Below are positions 23,039 to 31,677 of a DNA stretch of 64,000 nucleotides, one piece after another. The stretch covers positions 1 to 64,000 of the forward strand of contig NZ_FMZS01000015.1 of NCBI RefSeq assembly GCF_900101265.1, read 5' to 3'. The DNA is from Massilia sp. PDC64 (GTDB taxonomy: Bacteria; Pseudomonadota; Gammaproteobacteria; Burkholderiales; Burkholderiaceae_D). The notes beneath the pieces were generated by a model. The model searched no databases. It was not told the DNA's origin and saw only the letters and a program-made list of their open reading frames with translations. Made by a program: the position numbers and the translations under genes. The stretch's first letter is position 1. Every line of letters starts with the position of its first letter.

Positions 23039-23815
23039 TCAAGCCGACGCGGGACGCCAGCCGAGGCCGGCCACGGTGTCGCCCAGCGGGATGTATTCGC
23101 AGCCGACCCAGCCGTCGTAGCCCAGCTCGTCCAGCGTGCGGAACAGGAAGGGAAAATTGATTTCGCCGGTGCCCGGTTCGTGGCGGCCCGGCACGTCGGC
23201 CAGCTGGATATGGCGGATCAGTGGCATGCGCTCGCGCAAGGTGTTGGCGAGGTCGCCTTCCATGCGCTGCATGTGATAGATGTCGTATTGCAGGAACAGG
23301 TTCGGTACCGCGGCTTCCGCGATGATGGCGGCGGCCTGCGCACTCTTCGTGAGGAAATAGCCGGGGATGTCGCGGTCGTTGATCGGCTCGATGAGCAGGT
23401 CGATGCCGTGCGGGGCCAGTGCCGCGGCGGCGAAGCGCAGGTTGTCGACGAACGTCGCGTGGGCGCGCTCGGGCGCGACGTTCGGCGGGAGCTTGCCGGC
23501 CAGGCAGTGCAGGCGTTTCACGCCCAGGTCGAGCGCGTATTCCAGCGCCAGCTCGACGGTGTCCTGGAATTCGCCCACGCGGCGCGGATCGCAGGCCATG
23601 CCCCGCTCGCCGGCCGCCCAGTCGCCGGCCGGAAAATTATGCAGCGCCAGTTCCAACTGGTAGCGCTGCAGGCGGCCGGCGATCTGTTCCGCGTCGAAGG
23701 CGTACGGGAACAGGAACTCGACGCCGTCGAAACCGGCCGCGCGGGCGGCGGCAAAGCGTTCCAGGAAGCCGAGCTCGTTGAACATGAGGCTCAGGTTGGC
23801 GGCGAAGCGGGGCAT
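23039..23815 (-). CDS. hyi: Hydroxypyruvate isomerase
   Basis: The 258-residue product has exactly the length of E. coli Hyi and its TIM-barrel signatures: FAANLSLMFNELGFLERFAAA at the start, HNFPAGDW, LIEPIND and the GEINFPFLF / GCEYIPLGDT end. The enzyme interconverts hydroxypyruvate and tartronate semialdehyde in glyoxylate use. I start at 23,815 with AAAGGACATCGC upstream; the frame extends to 23,941 into the MFS gene. It lies 31 bp after the MFS transporter gene in a MarR-MFS-Hyi unit. No glyoxylate carboligase gene is nearby. Confidence 0.93.
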   Translation of the reverse strand: MPRFAANLSLMFNELGFLERFAAARAAGFDGVEFLFPYAFDAEQIAGRLQRYQLELALHNFPAGDWAAGERGMACDPRRVGEFQDTVELALEYALDLGVKRLHCLAGKLPPNVAPERAHATFVDNLRFAAAALAPHGIDLLIEPINDRDIPGYFLTKSAQAAAIIAEAAVPNLFLQYDIYHMQRMEGDLANTLRERMPLIRHIQLADVPGRHEPGTGEINFPFLFRTLDELGYDGWVGCEYIPLGDTVAGLGWRPASA

Positions 23816-23846
23816 GCGATGTCCTTTGCGATGAGAACCCGCTATG

Positions 23847-25124
23847 CTAAACCATCGTGCCGGCCGGCGCATCCTCCAGCGTGCGCATCGGCGTGAACAG
23901 CCAGGCCAGCAGCGCGGCGCCCACGAGGGCCAGGCCGGCACCGCCGAACAGTGTCGCCAAGGTGACGCGGCTCGCGATCCATCCGGCCACCACGGCCGCC
24001 AGCGGCGCGAGGCCCATGAAGATGAACATGAACAGGCTCATCGTGCGGCCCAGCAGCTCGCGCGGCACGCGTTGCTGGATCCACGTGAACACGGCGACCT
24101 GCACGAACCCGCCCAGCACGCCGATGGCGAGGATGAGCAGCATGCCTTGCCAGCTGGCGCTGATCATGCCCAGCGGCACGAGAAGCACGCCCGCAAGACC
24201 GTCGATCAGCAACAGGGTCATGCCGAGATTGCCGGCGCGCCGTTTCCCCGCGATGCCGCTGGCGGCCATGCCCAGCAGCGCGCCGGCGCCATGTGCGCCC
24301 ATCAGCAAGCCCAGCGCGGACGCGCCGTGCAGGCGGCTGTTTGCCAACAGCGGCAGCGCGACCTGCATCACGCCGCCGATCACGCAGGCGCACAGGCCCC
24401 AATACATGAAGCAGGTGCGCAACAGCGTGTCGTTCCATACGGCGGAGAGACCGTCGCCCACCGACTTCAATACCGGCTGCCTGGCGGCCGGCGCGAACGG
24501 GCGCGGCTGGACCCTGGCAAGCGTCCACGCGGACACGGCGTAGCTGATGCAGTCGACCGCGAACGCGAGGGCGAGGCCGCGCATGTGCTGCGGGCCGTCG
24601 CTGCCGTCGCCGGCCAGTGCGAACAGCAGCCCCGCCAGCAGCGGCCCAGCCAGCATCGTGAGCTGGCGCAGCCCCATCATCATGCCGTTCGCGGCCTGCA
24701 GGTGCTGCGGGGCGACGGCATGCGGCAACATCGACGTGCCCGCCGGGATGCTGAACGCCGACGCGAGCGACAGGCCCAGCGCCAGCGCGAGTACACCGGG
24801 CAGGCGTGCCTGCCCGGTGTAGACGAGGAACGCGAGCACGGCCAACAGCACCGTGTTGACGTGCTTGGTGAGCATCAGGATGCGCTTGGGCGAGTGGCGG
24901 TCGACGAGCGCGCCGCCGAACAGGATCAGGATGGCGCGCGGGATGCCCATCAGCGCGACGGCCATGCCCAGTGCGACGGCATCGCCCGTCAGCTTCAGCA
25001 CGAGCCAGGGCAGGGCGATCTGGGTGAACTGGTCGCCGAGGGTGGAGATGGCGCCGCCACTCATTAGCCAGGTGAAATTACGGTCGCGCAGCAGGGCGGC
25101 GCGCGGGTTCGGTGCGTCTTGCAT
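23847..25124 (-). CDS. MFS transporter (EntS/MFS_3-like)
   Basis: The 425-residue inner-membrane protein has about twelve helices and the MFS_3 opening RNFTWLMSGGAISTLGDQ. An early loop motif GGALVDRHSPKRILM matches the conserved MFS loop 2-3. A second half begins around residue 215 after a basic loop. This subfamily exports siderophores or small drugs; the substrate here is unknown. AAGGAGACCGGGC precedes the start at 25,124. The MarR gene 84 bp upstream is a likely regulator. Confidence 0.9.
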   Translation of the reverse strand: MQDAPNPRAALLRDRNFTWLMSGGAISTLGDQFTQIALPWLVLKLTGDAVALGMAVALMGIPRAILILFGGALVDRHSPKRILMLTKHVNTVLLAVLAFLVYTGQARLPGVLALALGLSLASAFSIPAGTSMLPHAVAPQHLQAANGMMMGLRQLTMLAGPLLAGLLFALAGDGSDGPQHMRGLALAFAVDCISYAVSAWTLARVQPRPFAPAARQPVLKSVGDGLSAVWNDTLLRTCFMYWGLCACVIGGVMQVALPLLANSRLHGASALGLLMGAHGAGALLGMAASGIAGKRRAGNLGMTLLLIDGLAGVLLVPLGMISASWQGMLLILAIGVLGGFVQVAVFTWIQQRVPRELLGRTMSLFMFIFMGLAPLAAVVAGWIASRVTLATLFGGAGLALVGAALLAWLFTPMRTLEDAPAGTMV

Positions 25125-25208
25125 GCCCGGTCTCCTTGTCGTTGTGCGGGCGTGCGCCGGCCTGGCCGGCACGCCATCGTGTTATTGATGCGAAAGTGGA
25201 TCAGTGAA

Positions 25209-25643
25209 TCAGTGCTGGATGCCGGCGATCTGCGCGAGCAGGTCCGACGTCGCCCGCAACTGGTCGCCGGACGGCGCGCCCAGCATGGCGCGGCTGATGT
25301 TGTCGACGACGGTCGTCGCGTTCGTCACCAGCTCGTCGCCCGCCGGCGTGATCAGGGCGTAGCCGACGCGGGCATCGCGCGGGTCGCTCTGGCGGGTGAC
25401 GAGGCCGATCTTTTCCAACGGCAGCAGCGAGCGCGTGACGCCGGACGCGGTCAGGCCCAGCCGCTCGGCCAGGTCGACGCGGCGCAGCCGCCCGCCCGGT
25501 GCACGCTGCAGGTGCAGGAGCAATTGGTAATCGGCAAAGCTGATGCCGTGATGGCCGCCCAGCGCGCTGTCGAGACGGCGCGCAAGCGTCGCCCAGGCAC
25601 GTGCAAGGCGCAGGCAGAATTCGGTGGTGAGGCTGTCGGACAT
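25209..25643 (-). CDS. MarR family transcriptional regulator
   Basis: The 144-residue product has the winged-helix MarR fold: ISFADYQLLLHLQR, then the HTH RVDLAERLGLTASGVTRSLLPLEKIGLV and the wing RQSDPRDARVGYALITPAGDEL. It should bind as a dimer near its own promoter in 25,644-25,730 and control the MFS gene downstream. Effector unknown. Confidence 0.92.
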   Translation of the reverse strand: MSDSLTTEFCLRLARAWATLARRLDSALGGHHGISFADYQLLLHLQRAPGGRLRRVDLAERLGLTASGVTRSLLPLEKIGLVTRQSDPRDARVGYALITPAGDELVTNATTVVDNISRAMLGAPSGDQLRATSDLLAQIAGIQH

Positions 25644-25731
25644 GATGACTCCAGGAACTTAACGGTTACTTGATTCGTCAAGTATATGGAGAAAATCGAC
25701 CGTTGGCAAGTACTTGAGTGCGCAATTAAAT

Positions 25732-25900
25732 TCAGGGTCAGGTCCCATTTTTCTGCAACTTCGGGGTCAGAGCCCATTTTCGTGAATGATCTTCGAAGCA
25801 AGTCTCCGGCCCAAGTCTGCCTGCGCAGGGGGGGCAATCCGCAAATCGGACGAGTTGCTGGCTTACCGGACATTGATCGAAAAACTGCTCTGACCCCGAA
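25732..25900. repeat. Small inverted-repeat element with GGGGTCAGAG ends
   Basis: TTCGGGGTCAGAG (25,760-25,772) and CTCTGACCCCGAA (25,888-25,900) are a perfect 13-bp inverted repeat enclosing 115 bp. A second, imperfect copy of the left end plus CCCATTTT lies 28 bp further left (ATTCAGGGTCAGGTCCCATTTT region, 25,732-25,753), forming a direct repeat. No coding frame fills the element. It looks like a non-autonomous element or the flank of a lost REP-associated transposase. The rest of the gap between the MarR gene and the helicase shows only the terminator. Confidence 0.6.
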
Positions 25901-25905
25901 TTTGG

Positions 25906-25936
25906 GAAAAAAAAGACCGGGAGCAAGTCCCGGTCT
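25906..25936 (-). terminator. Intrinsic terminator of the RhlE-type helicase gene
   Basis: AGACCGGGA (25,914-25,922) pairs with TCCCGGTCT (25,928-25,936). On the minus strand it is followed by eight U residues. Confidence 0.9.
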
Positions 25937-25956
25937 CGTGTGCGGACAGTGTGGCG

Positions 25957-27372
25957 TCAGCGCTCGCCGCCCGAACGGGCTGCGGATGCCGGACGCGGGC
26001 CGCGGCCCTGGCCGCGACCGCCGCCATTGCCGCCGTTGCGGTTGCCGTTGCCGCCATTGCCGCCATTGCGCTGGCCCGTCGCCGGTGCGCCCTGGACGCG
26101 TGGCTTGCCGCCGGCTGCGCCCGCGCCATTGCCGGCGCCGCGGTTGCCGCCCGGGCGGCCGCGGTTCGGGTGGCCCGGCGCGCCGCTGCGCAGCTGGATC
26201 GGTTGCGGCTTCGCCGTCGGATCCGGTTCGAAGCCCGGGATCACGTGGCGGGGCAGCGTCTGCTTGATCAGCTTTTCGATGTCCTTGAGCATCTGGTGCT
26301 CGTCCACGCAGACGAGCGACACGGCCTCGCCGGTGGCGCCGGCGCGGCCCGTGCGGCCGATGCGGTGGACGTAGTCTTCCGGGACGTTCGGCAGGTCGTA
26401 GTTGACCACGTGCGGCAGCTGGTCGATGTCGATGCCGCGCGCCGCGATGTCGGTGGCGACGAGCGCCGTCAGGCTGCCGTCCTTGAACTCGGCCAGGGCC
26501 TTGGTGCGGGCCGACTGGCTCTTGTTGCCGTGGATCGCCATCGCGCCGATGCCGTCCTTGCCCAGCTGCTCGACGAGTTTATTGGCGCCGTGCTTGGTGC
26601 GGGTGAACACGAGCACCTGTTTCCAGCCGTTCGACTTGATCAGGTGGGCCAGCATCGGGTGCTTCTTGTCGCGGTCGACCGGGTGGATCTTCTGGGCGAT
26701 GACTTCGACGGTCGAGTTGCGCGGCGCCACTTCGATCATGGCGGGGTTGTCCAGCAGGCGGTCGGCCAGGGCCTTGATCTCGTCCGAGAACGTGGCCGAG
26801 AACAGCAGGTTCTGGCGCTTCGGCGGCAGCACGGCCAGCACTTTGCGGATGTCGTGGATGAAGCCCATGTCCAGCATGCGGTCGGCCTCGTCCAGGATCA
26901 GGATTTCGATCTTGTCGAGCTTGACCGTGCCCTGGGCAACGTGGTCGAGCAGGCGGCCCGGCGTGGCGACGAGGATGTCGACGCCGTTCGCGAGCAGCTT
27001 GATTTGCGGGTGGATGCCGACGCCGCCGAAGATCACGGCGGAATTCAGGTTCGTGTGCTTGGCGTACATGCGCACGTTTTCCTCGACCTGGGCCGCGAGT
27101 TCGCGGGTCGGGGCGAGCACGAGCGCGCGGATCGGGCGCTTGGACGTCTTGCTGGTCAGCGAAGCGCCGAACTTGTCGGTGGACAGGCGGTGCAGCACGG
27201 GCAGCGTGAAGCCGGCGGTCTTGCCGGTGCCGGTCTGGGCGCCTGCCAGCAGGTCGCCTCCGCCCAGCACGGCGGGGATCGCCTTGGCCTGGATCGGAGT
27301 CGGAGCGGTATAGCCCGCTTCAGTGACGGCGCGCACGATGGCGTCGGACAGACCGAGAGTATTGAATGACAT
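25957..27372 (-). CDS. rhlE: DEAD-box RNA helicase (RhlE-like)
   Basis: The 471-residue product has all DEAD-box motifs in order: Q motif with PTPIQ (about residue 24), AQTGTGKT (45-52), PTRELA, TPGRLLDH, DEAD in ILDEADRMLDMGF, SAT, and HRIGRTGRAG. The C-terminus is a Gly/Arg/Asn-rich disordered tail (about 385-471) typical of RhlE proteins that bind RNA and act in ribosome maturation and cold growth. I start at 27,372 (MSFNTLGL), the normal start for the Q motif; the upstream frame to 27,507 is non-conserved in style. A -10-like TATAAT lies 150 bp upstream. Confidence 0.93.
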   Translation of the reverse strand: MSFNTLGLSDAIVRAVTEAGYTAPTPIQAKAIPAVLGGGDLLAGAQTGTGKTAGFTLPVLHRLSTDKFGASLTSKTSKRPIRALVLAPTRELAAQVEENVRMYAKHTNLNSAVIFGGVGIHPQIKLLANGVDILVATPGRLLDHVAQGTVKLDKIEILILDEADRMLDMGFIHDIRKVLAVLPPKRQNLLFSATFSDEIKALADRLLDNPAMIEVAPRNSTVEVIAQKIHPVDRDKKHPMLAHLIKSNGWKQVLVFTRTKHGANKLVEQLGKDGIGAMAIHGNKSQSARTKALAEFKDGSLTALVATDIAARGIDIDQLPHVVNYDLPNVPEDYVHRIGRTGRAGATGEAVSLVCVDEHQMLKDIEKLIKQTLPRHVIPGFEPDPTAKPQPIQLRSGAPGHPNRGRPGGNRGAGNGAGAAGGKPRVQGAPATGQRNGGNGGNGNRNGGNGGGRGQGRGPRPASAARSGGER

Positions 27373-27519
27373 AGTTATCTGGTAGGGATCGGCCCGTCGT
27401 TTCTCGTGTTGCCACGGAAGCGCCAGTCCAGCCGATCGGTTTACACACTCAGGACGGCCGGTACTGGTGCCGGGCCGCCAAGACGCGAACGTGATGACAA
27501 ACGTCAACGATCACGCGAC

Positions 27520-27525
27520 ATTATA
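27520..27525 (-). promoter_or_regulatory. Putative -10 element of the helicase gene
   Basis: On the minus strand TATAAT lies about 150 bases before the helicase start. This would give a leader of roughly 140 nt, as is common for cold-controlled DEAD-box helicase genes. No good -35 was found. The rest of the 27,373-27,738 gap shows no gene and no terminator I can support. Confidence 0.4.
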
Positions 27526-27738
27526 GTTAAATATGTTTCGCTATGGAAATTTTAGCGCGGCCTGTGTCGTTTATGACAGGGCCGGTGAAGGCGGGGGCGC
27601 GGCACCTCGTGGGTGCCGGAGGCAATCTTGACAGGCCGACAACGCCGCCTGCGGCGGGAAAGCCGCGCGGCCAGCAAGGCCCGCGGCATTCCCCGGACTT
27701 ACACAGGGCGTATTTTACGCGAAACGGCGCGAGGCCGC

Positions 27739-28527
27739 TCAGGCGAAGGGCTTGAGCAGGGAGACCATGCCGGCGAAGACCTTCGGGCCGGCGGCGATGA
27801 TGTCGCCCTTGTTGAGGTATTCCGACTCGCCGGTGAATTCGCCGACGATGCCGCCCGCCTCGGTCACGAGCAGCGAACTGGCGGCGATGTCCCAGATTTT
27901 CAGGTTCTTTTCGAAGTAGCCGTCGACGCGGCCGGCGGCCACGTTGGCCAGTTCCAGCGCGGCCGAGCCGCTCGAGCGCAGGCCGTGGCAGCGCGGGGCG
28001 ACGACTTCGTACATGCGCAGGTATTCGGCGAGGTCGCGCGGCTCGGCGCCGTGGCCGGAGCCGATCAGCGCCTTGTTGATGCGGTCCGGATTGCGCACGC
28101 GGATGCGCTTGTCGTTCAGGTAGGCGCCGGCGCCCTTGGTGGCGGTGAACAGGTCGTTGCGGACCGGGTCGTAGATGACGGCCTGCGTGATCACGCCGCG
28201 CTGTTGGAGCGCGATCGAGATGCAGTAGTTGGGGTAGCCGTGGAGGAAGTTGGTGGTGCCGTCGATCGGATCGATGATCCAGACGTATTCGCTGTCGTCG
28301 TTCAGGTTCGCGGTGGGGCCCGATTCTTCGCCGAGGATGGCGTGGTCGGGGTAGGCTTTCAGCAGCGTTTCGACGATGGCCTGTTCCGACGCCTGGTCGA
28401 TGTCGGTCACGAAGTTGTTGTGGCTCTTTTCGCTGACGGTGATGCGGTCGAGGTCGAACGATGCGCGGTTGATGACGGTCGCGGCGCGGCGGGCGGCCTT
28501 GATGGCCGTGTTGAGCATGGGATGCAT
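27739..28527 (-). CDS. suhB: Inositol-1-monophosphatase SuhB
   Basis: The 262-residue product has the metal and substrate motifs of the family: GEESG, IDPIDGTTNFLHG (about residues 83-95) and WDIAASSLLVTEAGG. SuhB dephosphorylates inositol phosphates and, in E. coli, also joins the rRNA antitermination complex. The N-terminus reads HPMLNTAIKAARRA as in proteobacterial SuhB. I start at 28,527; a frame to 28,560 is possible. It is divergent from trmJ, an arrangement common in Betaproteobacteria. Confidence 0.95.
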   Translation of the reverse strand: MHPMLNTAIKAARRAATVINRASFDLDRITVSEKSHNNFVTDIDQASEQAIVETLLKAYPDHAILGEESGPTANLNDDSEYVWIIDPIDGTTNFLHGYPNYCISIALQQRGVITQAVIYDPVRNDLFTATKGAGAYLNDKRIRVRNPDRINKALIGSGHGAEPRDLAEYLRMYEVVAPRCHGLRSSGSAALELANVAAGRVDGYFEKNLKIWDIAASSLLVTEAGGIVGEFTGESEYLNKGDIIAAGPKVFAGMVSLLKPFA

Positions 28528-28688
28528 AGAGGGCTTCCGTAAAAAAATGCTGACGCCCACCGCGCGCGGGCGCCGTGAACGATCTGAACGAGAAATAATT
28601 AAAGAGCAAAGCGGTGCCGAAGCCGTTAAAATCGCGAGCTTCTTGCCCGCATTTCAACGCTCGTCACCGCGCGATGGCGTTATTTTAA

Positions 28689-29453
28689 ATGAACCCGACC
28701 GAAACTGTCTCTTCTCTTTTCAAACGTCTACGCTTCGTGCTGGTGGAGACGAGCCGCGCCGGCAACGTCGGCTCGGTGGCGCGCGCCATGAAAACGATGG
28801 GATTTTCCGACCTCGTGCTCGTCGCCCCGCGCTGCAACGACCCGCTGTACGATGCCGAGGCGGTCGCTTTCGCCAGCGGCGCCGTCGACGTGCTGCACGG
28901 CGCGCGCATCGTGGACTCCATCGGCGAGGCGCTGGACGGCTGCAATTTCGCGGCGGCCGTGTCGGCCCGGCTGCGCGAGTTTTCCCCGCCCGTGTGGTCG
29001 CCGCGCGAATTCTCCGCGCACGCGGCAGGGACCGAAGACCTGCGCCCGGCCCTGATCCTCGGCAACGAGCGCTTCGGCCTGCCGAACCAGATCGTCGAGC
29101 AGTGCAACGTGCTGATTAATATCCCCGCCAATCCCGAGTATTCGTCGCTGAACCTGTCCCAGGCCGCCCAGGTGCTCGCCTACGAATGCCGTCTCGCCGC
29201 GCAGGGCGAGAATCGCACCCAGCAAGGCATCGGCTTCCACGGCGAGGCGGCGAGCGTCGCGCAGATCGACGGCATGTACGCCCACCTGGAAGAAGCGCTC
29301 GTCGCGATCGGCTTCCTCAACGCGAGCAACCCGAAAAAGCTGATGCCGCGCCTGAAGCGCCTGTTCGCGCGCACGCAGCTGGAGACGGAAGAGGTCAACA
29401 TCCTGCGCGGCATCGCCCGCCAGATGCTGAAATCCACGGGGCGGGATTCCTAG
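28689..29453 (+). CDS. trmJ: tRNA (cytidine/uridine-2'-O-)-methyltransferase TrmJ
   Basis: The 254-residue product is a SPOUT methyltransferase with the knot motifs VLVETSRAGNVGSVARAMK at the start, ILGNERFGL and IPANPEYSSLNLSQAAQVLAYE (about residues 113-160). A C-terminal helical extension typical of TrmJ follows. It methylates the 2'-O of residue 32 in several tRNAs. TAAAAT at 28,627-28,632 could be its -10. The intergenic space to suhB is 161 bp. Confidence 0.93.
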   Translation: MNPTETVSSLFKRLRFVLVETSRAGNVGSVARAMKTMGFSDLVLVAPRCNDPLYDAEAVAFASGAVDVLHGARIVDSIGEALDGCNFAAAVSARLREFSPPVWSPREFSAHAAGTEDLRPALILGNERFGLPNQIVEQCNVLINIPANPEYSSLNLSQAAQVLAYECRLAAQGENRTQQGIGFHGEAASVAQIDGMYAHLEEALVAIGFLNASNPKKLMPRLKRLFARTQLETEEVNILRGIARQMLKSTGRDS

Positions 29454-29531
29454 ACGGCTTGCTCTAGTCCGAGTTGGTCGCCTGACCTGTTCTTTCGCTT
29501 ACACTTTGAAAAACACATACAAAGGGTAGGC

Positions 29532-30053
29532 ATGGAGACAACCCGCAGAACCTTCCTGAAGGCCGGGCTGCTGTCGGCCGCGGTATTGGCCGCGGGCGGC
29601 GGCTGGTACCGGCACACGCATCCGGCGCCCCCGCGCGGCTTCGTCCTCGACGGCGAGGCGCGCGCCGCCCTCGATGCCATCGTCGCCGCGATCCTGTCTG
29701 GCGCCTTGCCGGATGCGCCCGCCGACCGGGCCCGCGCCATCGCCGCGACGACTGCGCGCGTGCACCAGACCATCCTCGGCCTGCCGCTGTCGGCCCAGCA
29801 GGAAGTGCAGGACCTGTTCGGCCTGCTCGCACTCGGCCCCGCGCGGCGCCTGCTGACGGGCATCCCGGACGGCTGGGCGAATGCGAAGGAAGCGGACGTC
29901 GCCGCGTTCCTGCAGGACTGGCGCGTGCATCGCCTGTCCCTGCTGCGCACGGCATACGCGGCGCTGCACGACCTCGTGCTGGGCGCCTGGTACAGCGAGC
30001 CGGCGCACTGGGAGGCCATCGGCTACCCCGGCCCACTGAAGGAGCTCGCATGA
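29532..30053 (+). CDS. Tat-exported small subunit of a GMC oxidoreductase
   Basis: The 173-residue product has a twin-arginine signal (TRRTFLKAG, residues 4-12, then a hydrophobic stretch). A helical domain of the gluconate 2-dehydrogenase subunit 3 kind follows (LDAIVAAILSGALPDAP, LLALGPARRLLTGIP, AWYSEPAHWEAIGYPGP). Such subunits are exported together with a flavin-binding partner that lacks its own signal. Its stop overlaps the GMC gene start (ATGA), which supports a complex. Start supported by AAAGGGTAGGC. Confidence 0.85.
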   Translation: METTRRTFLKAGLLSAAVLAAGGGWYRHTHPAPPRGFVLDGEARAALDAIVAAILSGALPDAPADRARAIAATTARVHQTILGLPLSAQQEVQDLFGLLALGPARRLLTGIPDGWANAKEADVAAFLQDWRVHRLSLLRTAYAALHDLVLGAWYSEPAHWEAIGYPGPLKELA

Positions 30054-31675
30054 GCAACCAGGCCGTGATTCCCGATCCGATCGTGGCCGGCCTCGCGCGC
30101 GGCTGGAAGGTCATCGACGGCGCGCGCGAGGAGCAAGACCGCGATCTCTCTGCCGACGTCGTCATCGTCGGCAGTGGCGCGGGCGGCGGCGTGACGGCGG
30201 AGATCCTCGCGCTGTCCGGCCTGTCCGTCATCGTCGTGGAGGAGGGTGCTTTGAAATCCTCGCGCGATTTCAGGATGCGCGAGGCGGACGCCTACCCGGC
30301 GCTGTACCAGGAGTCGGCCGCGCGCAAGACGCGCGACAAGGGCATCAACATCCTGCAGGGCCGCACGGTGGGCGGGTCGACGACGGTGAACTGGACGTCG
30401 AGCTTCCGCACGCCGCCGTCCACGCTCGCGTTCTGGCAGCAGCGTTTCGGCCTGGCGACGTATGGCGAGGCCGAGCTGGCGCCGTGGTTCGCGCTGATGG
30501 AAGCGCGCCTGCACGTGGCCGACTGGCCCGGCGCGCCGAACGAGAACAACGCGCTGCTGCGGCGCGGCGCGGAGAAGCTCGGCATCCCGACGGGACTCAT
30601 CCGCCGCAACGTCAACGGCTGCTGGAACCTCGGGTATTGCGGCATGGGCTGCCCCACGAACGCGAAGCAGTCGATGCTCGTGACGACGATCCCGTCCGCG
30701 CTCGACCACGGCGCGACGCTCGTCACGCGGGCCCGTGCGGAACGCCTCGTGTTCAAGGGCGACAAGGTCGACGGCCTCGATTGCACGCTGCTCGATGCGG
30801 GCGGCCTGCACGCCACGGGCCGCCGCCTGCGCCTGCGCGCCCGCCACTACGTGCTGGCCGGTGGCGCCATCAACACGCCGGCGCTGCTGCTGCGTTCCAA
30901 AGCGCCGGACCCCAGCGGGCAACTGGGCAAGCGCACGTTCCTGCATCCGACGCTCGTATCGGCCGCGCTGTTCCCGCAGCGCGTCGACGGCTATGCGGGC
31001 GCGCCGCAGACGGTATATTCGGACCACTTCCTGCACACGCAGGCGATCGACGGCCCGCTCGGCTTCAAGCTGGAAGCGCCACCGCTGCATCCCGTGCTGC
31101 TGGCGACGACGATGCAGGGCTTCGGCCGCGAACACGCGGAGATGATGCGCCACTTCCCGCATTTGCAGGGGATGCTGGCGCTGCTGCGCGACGGTTTTCA
31201 TCCGGAATCGCAGGGCGGCACCGTCGGCCTGAACGGGGACGGTTCTCCGGTCCTCGACTATCCGCTGAACGATCCCGTGTGGGACGGCGCCCGGCACGCA
31301 CTGCTGACGATGGCCGAGATCCAGTTCGCGGCCGGCGCCACCGGCGTGCAGGTCGCGCACGAGCGGGCGCCGCGCTACGCCGGCTGGAACGAGGCGAAGG
31401 CCGGCATCGCCGCGCTGCCGTTCGAGCGCCACCTGACGCGCGTCGTGTCCGCGCACGTGATGGGCGGCTGCGCGATGGCGGGCGGGGACCATGACGGCGT
31501 CACGGGGGCGGACGGCCGTTACCGGGGCCTCGCCAACGTGTCCGTGCACGACGGCTCGCTGTTCCCGACGTCGATCGGCGCCAATCCGCAGCTGTCGATC
31601 TACGGCATCACGGCGCGTCTCGCCAGCGAGCTGGCGCAAGCGCTCACGGGGCGGCCGGCCGCGCGGCCCGCGTGA
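30050..31675 (+). CDS. GMC family FAD-dependent oxidoreductase
   Basis: The 541-residue product has the FAD-binding VVIVGSGAGGGVTAEILA (about residues 35-52). Further GMC elements are LQGRTVGGSTTVNWTSS, NGCWNLGYCGMGCPTNAKQS and the C-terminal HVMGGCAMAG / SLFPTSIGANPQLSIYGI signature. The family oxidises alcohols, sugars or sterol-like substrates. There is no signal peptide; export with the Tat-signal subunit just upstream is likely. A Cys-rich stretch in the middle (CWNLGYCGMGC) is also seen in long-chain alcohol oxidase-like members. Substrate not determinable. Confidence 0.9.
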   Translation: MSNQAVIPDPIVAGLARGWKVIDGAREEQDRDLSADVVIVGSGAGGGVTAEILALSGLSVIVVEEGALKSSRDFRMREADAYPALYQESAARKTRDKGINILQGRTVGGSTTVNWTSSFRTPPSTLAFWQQRFGLATYGEAELAPWFALMEARLHVADWPGAPNENNALLRRGAEKLGIPTGLIRRNVNGCWNLGYCGMGCPTNAKQSMLVTTIPSALDHGATLVTRARAERLVFKGDKVDGLDCTLLDAGGLHATGRRLRLRARHYVLAGGAINTPALLLRSKAPDPSGQLGKRTFLHPTLVSAALFPQRVDGYAGAPQTVYSDHFLHTQAIDGPLGFKLEAPPLHPVLLATTMQGFGREHAEMMRHFPHLQGMLALLRDGFHPESQGGTVGLNGDGSPVLDYPLNDPVWDGARHALLTMAEIQFAAGATGVQVAHERAPRYAGWNEAKAGIAALPFERHLTRVVSAHVMGGCAMAGGDHDGVTGADGRYRGLANVSVHDGSLFPTSIGANPQLSIYGITARLASELAQALTGRPAARPA

Positions 31676-31677
31676 TC

